Source: Lentisphaeria bacterium (GTDB taxonomy: Bacteria; Verrucomicrobiota; Lentisphaeria; Oligosphaerales; Oligosphaeraceae). Taken from it: DNA of 64,000 nt. The DNA lies in assembly GCA_024405215.1 (NCBI GenBank), contig JAKSPB010000001.1, forward strand, positions 48,104 through 112,103, written 5' to 3'. The notes below the pieces were generated by a model. That model ran no database searches and was not told the DNA's origin. It saw only the letters and a program-made list of their open reading frames with translations. Of this stretch, positions 43,887-50,686 are shown piece by piece (the stretch's first letter is position 1; each line of letters starts with the position of its first letter). The translations under genes were made by a program, and so were the position numbers.

Positions 43887-45440
43887 ATGGAACCATTCAT
43901 GACATCGGAAGAACTGCGTCTGGCGCGGCAAATTGGCAGCCTGAATTATCTGAATCCCTTCACGTCGGAGCGTCTGGACTGCGAGCGGGAGATTCTGGGA
44001 AAGGATGCCGTCGTCGACCTGGCGGTCTGGCACAACGCCAATGGCGGAAAACCCTCGAACCCCAACGTGGCGAAGATCCGCGAGCTGTGCGTATGGCTCT
44101 CTGCGCGTCTGGAGGAACGTCTTCGGCGTGGCAGGGTGGAGATTTCCCGCGAAGTCTTTCAGGCGTATGACGAATTCAGCATATACTGTCTCTACGATCG
44201 ATATTTTCCGCAGTTGACCGATAGTCTGAAGCAGGGAATGACGACGACGCGCGTGCCTTTTTTCCCGGAGTTCCGGGTGGATTTCCAGAATCGCCTCCAG
44301 GGAATGCCGGGACGTTTTGAGAGCCAGTTCTCCTGCGGGAAGACCTTTGCCGTCTTCCATCAGATCTGCAGGGCTTTCCACGCCGTCTTCGGGGATATCG
44401 CGGGTGGTTCAGAAGAGGCGGCGCGGCTTCGCGCGAAGATCTGGCAGTCGATTTTCACCCATGACATCGCCCGCTATCACCGCCTTCTCTTTGATCGCAT
44501 GAATCAGATCACCACGCTGATCACGGGGGAGTCCGGAACGGGAAAGGAGCTGGTGGCTCGTGCCATCGGGTTGTCGCAGTATATCCCCTTCGATGAGGCA
44601 AGAGGAGAGTTCGTGCAGGACAACCAGTCCAGCTTCAAGGCGCTCCAGCTCTCCGCCATGCCGCAGAGCATCATTGAGTCGGAGCTCTTCGGGCATATCC
44701 GTGGCGCCTATACGGGTGCGGTGGCGGATCATGCCGGATATCTGGAGATCTGCACGCCATGCGATTCCATCTTTCTGGACGAAATCGGCGAGACATCCCT
44801 GGAGATGCAGATCAAGCTACTGCGCGTCCTGCAGAGCCGCAGCTTCCAGCGGCTGGGCGATATCGCTCCCCGGGCCTTCCAGGGGAAGCTTCTGGCTGCG
44901 ACGAACCGCAATTTGGTCAAGGAGTGTCAGAAGGGCAATTTCCGCTCCGATCTCTTCTATCGGCTCTGCGCCGATGCCATCGAGACGGTTCCGTTGCGCT
45001 GTATGCTGAATGGCGGAGACGAGGAACTCTACCGGTTCGTCAAGGTGCTCTCCTTGCGTATCTTGCAGGATGATTCGGAGGCCGTATCTTTCGCCGACGA
45101 AGCCTGCGATTGGATACGGAAAAATCTGGGGCTGAAATATCCCTGGCCGGGAAATGTGCGCGAACTGGAGCAGTGCCTGCGGAATTTGCTGATCCGGGGA
45201 AGCTACGCGCCGTCCAGCGCCATTGGTTCCGGAAAGGCCGGCGAAGGGAGCTCCGGAGAGTATTTTCGGGATTGCCGTTTGACAGCGGAGGAAGTCATGA
45301 GGCAGTACCTCCAGGCGCTCTATGAACGCGAGGGAAATCTGGCGCGGACGGCAGCCGCCGCCGGATTGGACCGCCGCACGGTCCGGAAATATCTGGAAAA
45401 ACTGCCGCCGGACGCTTCGGACATTTCTTCTCCTCCATGA
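43887..45440 (+). CDS. Sigma54-dependent transcriptional activator (enhancer-binding protein)
   Basis: 517 residues from MEPFMTSEELRLARQIG. The N-terminal domain (about 1-190, with YLNPFTSERLDCEREILG) is not a receiver, PAS or GAF domain that I can recognise, so its signal is unknown. The AAA+ core has Walker A GESGTGKE (214-221), the sigma54-contacting GAFTGA loop as GAYTGA (273-278), Walker B SIFLDEIG, and the arginine-finger region FRSDLFYRLC. The C terminus has a Fis-type HTH (LARTAAAAGLDRRTVRKYL). No Asp phosphorylation site is apparent. Divergent from the VIT/vWA operon with its -24/-12 promoter, it is the obvious activator. Followed 21 bp later by a DUF4391-like gene. Confidence 0.93.
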   Translation: MEPFMTSEELRLARQIGSLNYLNPFTSERLDCEREILGKDAVVDLAVWHNANGGKPSNPNVAKIRELCVWLSARLEERLRRGRVEISREVFQAYDEFSIYCLYDRYFPQLTDSLKQGMTTTRVPFFPEFRVDFQNRLQGMPGRFESQFSCGKTFAVFHQICRAFHAVFGDIAGGSEEAARLRAKIWQSIFTHDIARYHRLLFDRMNQITTLITGESGTGKELVARAIGLSQYIPFDEARGEFVQDNQSSFKALQLSAMPQSIIESELFGHIRGAYTGAVADHAGYLEICTPCDSIFLDEIGETSLEMQIKLLRVLQSRSFQRLGDIAPRAFQGKLLAATNRNLVKECQKGNFRSDLFYRLCADAIETVPLRCMLNGGDEELYRFVKVLSLRILQDDSEAVSFADEACDWIRKNLGLKYPWPGNVRELEQCLRNLLIRGSYAPSSAIGSGKAGEGSSGEYFRDCRLTAEEVMRQYLQALYEREGNLARTAAAAGLDRRTVRKYLEKLPPDASDISSPP

Positions 45441-45461
45441 GTTTCCGATTCTACGGCGTCG

Positions 45462-46259
45462 GTGGCCTGCCAGCCCTCCGTCAACCATGGCCATGATGCC
45501 GATTTTTCCATTGTGCGCCTTCCTGTCTGGTCTTGCGTTAATTTCCCCGAAGCCTGCTCCGTGTGTCAGCGGATTGCCAAGGCGCTTTTTGATGCGAATG
45601 GAGCGCTGACGGCGGCAGACCGTCGCATTTTCAGCAAGGAGATCGAGGAAATCGTCTGTTCCTACGTCCTGGACGAAAACCACGGCGTCATGCTCACGCC
45701 CTCTTCCGACGCGGAACACGACTACACCTGCCTGGTGCAGGTTGACGTCTTCCTCAAGAAGCCGGGAAAGACCCGGCGGATTGCGGAGCTCTGCCATCGC
45801 GCCATGCCGCATCCGCTGATCGTAGTCCTGCATGACGGCGATTCGGTGATGTTCTCCATGGCGGAAAAACGTTACAGCCGGGACGGAAAGGAGCAGAATG
45901 TCCTGGAGCGCGTCGTCTATACCGAATGGCATACCGCAAGTCAGCTGGAGGATTCTTTCGTGAAGGCAGACTACGCGGAAACACGTGCCAGCACATTTGC
46001 GGCACTCCATCGGCATTATACTGAGCTATTGGAAGTCCTGAATGTCTCGGATTATACGGGAAAGGAGCCATCTTCTCGTCTCAAGGAAGAAGAACGGCGA
46101 AAGATTCTGGAGGAATTGCACGTAATAGACAATGAGCTCGCCTCGCTGAAAGCCCGGGCCAGGCAGGAAAGTGAACTCTCCCGTCAGGTGGAGCTGAATT
46201 TGAAAGCAAGGCGGCTTGTCCAGCATCGTCACGAACTCGTTGGCCAATTGGAATCCTGA
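45462..46259 (+). CDS. DUF4391-like protein of the restriction-modification locus
   Basis: From the GTG at 45462, 265 residues; the start codon is uncertain because no ATG with a ribosome-binding site precedes the conserved part. Features are VRLPVWSCVNFPEACSVC, a KEIEEIVCSYVLDENHGVML region, VVLHDGDSVMFSMAEKRYS and a C-terminal coiled helix (LKEEERRKILEELHVIDNELASLKARA). The middle matches DUF4391, found next to type III restriction systems and SNF2 helicases. No catalytic motif is evident; a structural or DNA-linked role is likely. The mod gene remnants follow, so it belongs to the same defence island. A companion helicase gene is absent here. Confidence 0.7.
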   Translation: MACQPSVNHGHDADFSIVRLPVWSCVNFPEACSVCQRIAKALFDANGALTAADRRIFSKEIEEIVCSYVLDENHGVMLTPSSDAEHDYTCLVQVDVFLKKPGKTRRIAELCHRAMPHPLIVVLHDGDSVMFSMAEKRYSRDGKEQNVLERVVYTEWHTASQLEDSFVKADYAETRASTFAALHRHYTELLEVLNVSDYTGKEPSSRLKEEERRKILEELHVIDNELASLKARARQESELSRQVELNLKARRLVQHRHELVGQLES

Positions 46260-46307
46260 CCGGAAAAACTCATAGAAAACACATTTTACCCCAACATACA
46301 CGAAAGC

Positions 46308-46388
46308 ATGGAAAAGATGACAGGTAAATCAATGGACTTGGTGGTGGAGAACGTTGCGCAGTTGAAGCGCAGCTGGAGGGATCTTTGA
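46308..46388 (+). pseudogene. Truncated duplicate of the mod 5' end
   Basis: A 26-residue frame MEKMTGKSMDLVVENVAQLK is nearly identical to the start of the mod gene at 47248 (MEKMTGKSMNLVAENVAQLK), then diverges to RSWRDL and stops. The DNA is about 90% identical over some 57 bases. It marks the original or an older mod gene now cut off by the repeat and transposase insertion that follows. Confidence 0.8.
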
Positions 46389-46434
46389 GAGTCAAACAAT
46401 GTTCCAGAAGAAGATCCTAGATTGAGGAGAAAAC

Positions 46435-46515
46435 ATGGAATCGTTGTCATTGAATCAAGAATATCGTGATTGGTTGCTCGACTACCTCCAGAGCCTTGCG
46501 GAGCAAGGCGAGTGA
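46435..46515 (+). pseudogene. Short truncated ORF, possible YhcG/DUF1016 N-terminal scrap
   Basis: GAGGAGAAAAC precedes an ATG encoding MESLSLNQEYRDWLLDYL, after which the sequence enters the REP repeat and stops (26 residues). NQEYRDWLLD resembles the beginning of YhcG/DUF1016 nucleases, which occur in restriction loci. Too short to be sure; the start signals suggest a former gene interrupted by the REP element. Confidence 0.35.
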
Positions 46516-46596
46516 AGGATAACCGCAGGTCGAGCGAAGCGAGGCCTGCGGTGCGTACCCCAAAATCCCCAGAGCCCTGCGGAGCAGGGCGAGTGA
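46490..46596. repeat. REP palindrome cluster, left of the RAYT gene
   Basis: AGAGCCTTGCGGAGCAAGGC and AGAGCCCTGCGGAGCAGGGC (each followed by GAGTGA) flank a central palindrome CCGCAGGTCGAGCGAAGCG/AGGCCTGCGG (46523-46551). The same three units occur in reverse order and orientation to the right of the transposase at 47077-47183. Confidence 0.85.
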
Positions 46597-46618
46597 ATCA
46601 TAATTAGCTAAAAGTGCC

Positions 46619-47064
46619 ATGAGTTACACACGATTTTTCTACCATCTGATCCTCCGCACGAAAGCCAGCAGAAGGACTCTGGATTTAGAACATTCAGAGA
46701 TTCTTTATGCCTATCTGGCTACAGTGGCAAAGGAGAAGGGGGCATTCGTCCATCTGATCAATGGCATGGAAGAGCATGTTCATCTGGGCATTGAGCTGCC
46801 ACCGACCATGGCATTTTCCGACTTCGTCCGCGATTTCAAGTCTGCCAGCAGCCTGGGGCTGAAAGGCAAGGAATGTTTTCGGGATTTCGAGAGCTGGGGC
46901 AGAAGCTATGCCGCTTTCAGCTGCCGTGCGGATGATTTTCAAGGAGTCTTGAATATATTGCCAACCAGCGGGAACATCACCAAAAACAATCATTTGCCGA
47001 TGAAATCAAGATGATCGCAGAACGAATAGGAGTGAATTTTGATGAACGAGATCTTGCGGATTGA
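46619..47064 (+). pseudogene. REP-associated tyrosine transposase (RAYT, IS200-like Y1 family), frameshifted
   Basis: MSYTRFFYHLILRTKASRRT begins a Y1 transposase; the HUH motif appears in MEEHVHLGIELPPTMAFSDFVRDFKS. Near 46950 the frame slips: one missing base after GTCTT would restore EYIANQREHHQKQSFADEI to a normal C-terminal end with the stop at 47062-47064. The catalytic Tyr region GRSYAAFS lies before the shift. RAYTs mobilise REP palindromes, and REPs flank this gene symmetrically. The frameshift suggests inactivity or a sequencing error; it is one of three single-base shifts in this 2.5-kb stretch. Confidence 0.85.
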
Positions 47065-47076
47065 GGTATGGGAGAT

Positions 47077-47183
47077 TCACTCGCCCTGCTCCGCAGGGCT
47101 CCAGGAAGAGATGGGTGCCTGCCGCAGGCCTCGCTTCGCTCGACCTGCGGTTACCCTTCACTCGCCCCGCTCCGCGGGGCTCT
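47077..47183. repeat. REP palindrome cluster, right of the RAYT gene
   Basis: TCACTCGCCCTGCTCCGCAG and TCACTCGCCCCGCTCCGCGG surround CCGCAGGCCTCGCTTCGCTC/GACCTGCGG (47122-47150). It is the inverted counterpart of the left cluster, making a symmetric BIME-type unit with the RAYT between. Confidence 0.85.
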
Positions 47184-48673
47184 TTAAAAGCCTTCCTATG
47201 CTGTCGTTATGGGACGGCTATGAAAACAACTAACAGACGAAAGACAGATGGAAAAGATGACAGGTAAATCAATGAACCTGGTGGCGGAGAACGTGGCGCA
47301 GCTGAAGGCGCTCTTTCCTGAGGCGGTCACCGAAGGCAAGATTGACTTCGAGGTGCTGAAAGCCCTGCTGGGGGAGGAAATCGAGAAGCGGCAGACTTAT
47401 TATAAGTTCACCTGGAACGGCAAGGAGGAGGCCCGTGCCTACGCCCGCGTCCCTTCCATGGGCACACTGCGGCCTTATGTGGCGGAGAGTTCCGGCAAGG
47501 ACGGCACGCCCGGCAAGTTCGACAGCGAGAACCTCTATATCGAGGGCGACAACCTGGAAGTCCTGAAACTCCTCCAGGGCGCATACCACAAGCGCGTCAA
47601 GATGATCTACATCGACCGCGCCGTACAACACGGGCCATGACTTCGTCTATCCCGATAACTTCAAGGATTCCCTTGCCAACTACAAGTCTCTCACTGGGCA
47701 GACCGACGGATCAGGCGCCGCCACCCGCGCCAATCCCGAAACCTCCGGACGCTATCACACCGACTGGCTCAATATGATGTATCCTCGGCTGATCCTTGCA
47801 AGAAATCTGCTGGCAGATGACGGGGTCATTTTTATTTCCATTGATGATTCCGAACAGGATAATCTCAAAAAACTCTGCAATGAAGTTTTCGGAGAGGAAA
47901 ATTTTGTGGCGCAAGTTGTATGGCAAAAAATCCATAGCACAAAAAATGATGCAAAATATTATTCTGACAATCATGAATATTTGTTAATTTATACGAAAAA
48001 TTTATCTATGGTAGGTGTTAAACTTCTGCCTAGAACGGATGAAATGAACTCCCGATATAAAAATCAAGATAACGATCCACGAGGTCCATGGCAATCTGGC
48101 GATCTTGTCGCAAGTGGCGAAAGAACAACTGGGCACTTTATTATTACGAGTCCTAAAACAGGAAAACAGTTTGATGTTCCCCAAGATAAGCATTGGGTTT
48201 ATTCGGAAGCAAATTTGAAAGCACTCGTTGCCGACAATCAAATATGGTTTGGCAATGACGGAAATGCTTTCCCCCGAAAAAACGTTTTCTATCAGATGTT
48301 CAAGATGGACAAACCCCTAACACCCTTTGGCTAAGCGATGAAGTTGGACATAATCAAAGTGCAGCGAGAGAGTTAAAGGCATTATTTGACGATAGAAAGT
48401 TTTTTGATTTTCCAAAACCAGTTGAGTTAATTAAAAGAACATTACAATTATCTGTCAGTAAAGATGATATCATTCTAGACTTTTTCTCCGGTTCTGCGAC
48501 CACCGCCCACGCAGTGATGCAACTGAATGCGGAAGACGGCGGCAACCGCAAGTTCATCATGGTCCAGCTGCCGGAAGTCTGCGAAGAGGGGACGGAGGCG
48601 GCGAAGGCCGGCTACAAGAACATCTGCGAAATCGGCAAGGAACGCATCCGCCGTGCCGGGAGGAAGATCTTGG

Positions 48674-49192
48674 AACTTAGAGTCGAGAGTATAGTGAAAG
48701 AACTCGGTTTAGAGAGTTTTGCAAAAGAAGGTCTTTTGGAGCGGTTGGTGCCTGATAAGAACCATGGAGGTGAAAATGCAGGAGAATTATCAGAAACTGG
48801 AAGTCTGGAAGAAATCTATGGCGGTTGTTGTGGAAATTTATCGGCTTGTGAAGAAATTGCCCAGGGAGGAGACATACGCATTGTCGGATCAGATGCGGCG
48901 GGCGGCAGTGTCGATTCCCTCCAATATCGCGGAAGGACAGGCGCGGGGAATAAAGGAGTTCATCCAGTTTTTGAAAATGGCACGGGGATCACGTGCGGAG
49001 CTGGAAACACAATTGTTGATCTGTGTTCACTTGAATTACTTAAGCGACTCGGATATCGCGTTAAGCTTGAATCTATTGTGCGAAATCAGCAGGATGACCT
49101 CTTCCCTGATAGTGACTCTCAATTCAAAACTCAACTCTCCACGCTGAACTCTAAACTCTCAGCGCTAAACTCTCAGCGCTAAGTTCTAAGTT
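48674..49192 (+). mobile_element. IVS-type (rRNA intervening-sequence-like) insertion inside mod
   Basis: The inserted segment has terminal inverted repeats AACTTAGA / TCTAAGTT (48674-48681 and 49185-49192) extended by imperfect pairing of AGAG and CTCT tracts, so the ends would form a long stem. Its 3' part holds tandem CTAAACTCTCAGCG copies. The cargo is a four-helix-bundle protein of the kind found in 23S rRNA intervening sequences. It separates blocks 3 and 4 of the methyltransferase gene. Confidence 0.75.
48776..49147 (+). CDS. Four-helix-bundle protein (23S rRNA-IVP/S23 family)
   Basis: Start MQENYQKLEVWKKSMAVVVE at 48776, preceded by TGGAGG; 123 residues. YQKLEVWKKSM, YALSDQMRRAAVSIPSNIAEG and a helix-rich FIQFLKMARGSRAELETQL are the hallmarks of the S23/IVP four-helix-bundle family (TIGR02436). 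It is a small cytoplasmic protein of unknown biochemical function, often encoded in intervening sequences of 23S rRNA genes and as free-standing genes. Here it is carried inside a DNA methyltransferase gene, with no rRNA nearby. Complete and without frameshift, unlike its host gene. Confidence 0.9.
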   Translation: MQENYQKLEVWKKSMAVVVEIYRLVKKLPREETYALSDQMRRAAVSIPSNIAEGQARGIKEFIQFLKMARGSRAELETQLLICVHLNYLSDSDIALSLNLLCEISRMTSSLIVTLNSKLNSPR

Positions 49193-49645
49193 CTCCTGGG
49201 ACATGGGCTTCAAGGTTTTCAAGCTGGACACCAGCAACATCCTGCCCTGGAACCCGAAGGCGGATACCTTGCAGGAGGATCTGTATGCGGCGGTGAACAA
49301 CGTGCTTGCCGACCGTTCCACACAGGATCTGCTCTACGAAATCCTCCTGAAATGCAATCTGCCGTTGACCTTGCCCATGGAAGAGCGGAAATTCGGCGAG
49401 AACACCATCTACGTCATCGGTGCAGGCGCATTGGCCATCTGCCTGGACACCAAGATTCCCCAGGCCATTGGCGACGAGATTGTAAAGCTGCGGGACGAAT
49501 ACGCCCCCATCGTCCCCATGCAGGTGGTCTTCCGGGACAACGGCTTCGACGACGTCTCCAAGACCAACGTCCTCCAGATCCTGAAGCAGGCAGGCTTCGA
49601 GGAAAAGTCCGTCCGGACGATTTAACAGAGAAATGGAGATGTGAA

Positions 49646-50686
49646 ATGACCCATTTTGACGAATACATTGTCCAAGGAGAAGGAAGCCGGAAGGCACGGG
49701 CGGAGAACTGGCAGATTGCCATCGGGCTGCAGGATGTGGACCGCCTGAAAAATTCCCCCTATCTTCTGGACACCGCCAAGCAGCACATTGAAGGGACTCT
49801 GGACCTCGCCACTGCGCAGAAGCGGATCACAGACTACTACCGGACAGAAGAAGGTCGGAAACTGGCAGCCGAGCGGACTGACGAAGCCGATATTGTAGCC
49901 ACCAGAATCATGGCCGTTTTGGCGGAAAATGCCTTTTCCTTCATTCCGGAAGAGTATGCAAGGCTTCACAGGAAGCTCTTTTCCGGCGTCTTCTCCCACG
50001 CAGGTCAATACCGAACCGCCAACATCTCCAAAAAGGAATGGGTGCTTGACGGCGAAAGCGTCATCTACGCGCCTGCAGACTTGTTGCAGGAAACACTGGA
50101 ATACGACTTTTCGCAGGAGCGGCAGTTTTCCTACAGCGGTCTGTCTCCCCAGGAAACCGTGAAACATATCTGCAAATTCATTTCCGGATTGTGGCAGATT
50201 CATCCATTCCGAGAGGGCAATACCAGAACGACAGCGGTATTTACGATCCTCTATCTGCGCCAGTTCTTTTATATCAGCAACGAACCATTTCAAGAGCATT
50301 CCTGGTATTTCCGGAATGCGCTTGTCAGAGCAAACTACCGCAACTACGAACAGCACATCTCCGCATCCACGGTTTATCTGGAACGATTCTTCGAGAATCT
50401 GATATTCAAGGGAACCAATGAATTGAAAAAACGGTTCTGCCATATTCTCTGGCAGGAGTCGCAGCAGTCTCAAAGTGCAATTCCAAAGTGCAATTCCTGC
50501 ACTTTGGAGGAAACGGCAGTCCTGGAATATCTCGCAGAAGTCCCCACTGCCACCCAGAAGATGATCGCGGAGAAAATCGGGAAGTCCGAGCGCACCGTCA
50601 AGACATTGACCAAAACGTTGCAGGAGAAAGGCCTTCTGGCCCGCAAGAACGGAAAGCGCAACGGCGTTTGGGAGGTTTTAAAATGA
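49646..50686 (+). CDS. Fic-domain protein with C-terminal HTH
   Basis: 346 residues from MTHFDEYIVQGEGSRKARAE, with GGAG 7-11 bases upstream. The Fic catalytic motif is HPFREGNTRT (186-195), matching HxFx(D/E)GN.R; the His attacks AMP for protein AMPylation. A preceding flap (TANISKKEWVLDGE) and the N-terminal helical region (IGLQDVDRLKNSPYLLDTAKQHIEGTLDL) resemble VbhA-type regulators fused to Fic. The C-terminal 70 residues form a winged-helix HTH (TATQKMIAEKIGKSERTVKTLTKTLQ). It sits between the mod remnant and res, where Fic genes sometimes accompany type III systems. It overlaps res by 4 bp (ATGA), so the two are translationally coupled. Confidence 0.88.
   Translation: MTHFDEYIVQGEGSRKARAENWQIAIGLQDVDRLKNSPYLLDTAKQHIEGTLDLATAQKRITDYYRTEEGRKLAAERTDEADIVATRIMAVLAENAFSFIPEEYARLHRKLFSGVFSHAGQYRTANISKKEWVLDGESVIYAPADLLQETLEYDFSQERQFSYSGLSPQETVKHICKFISGLWQIHPFREGNTRTTAVFTILYLRQFFYISNEPFQEHSWYFRNALVRANYRNYEQHISASTVYLERFFENLIFKGTNELKKRFCHILWQESQQSQSAIPKCNSCTLEETAVLEYLAEVPTATQKMIAEKIGKSERTVKTLTKTLQEKGLLARKNGKRNGVWEVLK

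Larger units (their letters stand above)
47248..49625 (+). pseudogene. mod: Type III DNA methyltransferase (mod), broken by two frameshifts and an insertion
   Basis: Four blocks in different frames make up the gene. Block 1 (47248 to about 47607) begins MEKMTGKSMNLVAENVAQLK and ends at VKMIYID. A one-base insertion then turns the catalytic DPPYNTG (beta-class N6-adenine motif) into DRAVQHG and a stop. Block 2 (to about 48313) resumes with YNTGHDFVYPDNF and reads QVVWQKIHSTKNDAKYYSDN, then a second shift. Block 3 (to about 48670) gives DEVGHNQSAARELKALF, the DFFSGSATTAHAV AdoMet-binding motif and the PEVCEEGTEAAKAGYKN end. An IVS-type element follows, and block 4 (about 49196-49625) is the C-terminal FKVFKLDTSNI domain. 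All motifs exist but no complete enzyme can be translated unless the shifts are sequencing errors. Confidence 0.9.

Noticed and set aside
46950..46975. Programmed frameshift in the RAYT gene
   Set aside because: The site lacks the A6G or X-XXY-YYZ slippery sequence seen in programmed frameshifts, and other random shifts occur nearby.
48714..48735. A TTTTGCAAAAG match as another member of the dispersed repeat
   Set aside because: Only the 11-base core is shared; the flanks belong to the IVS-type element, so it is probably chance.
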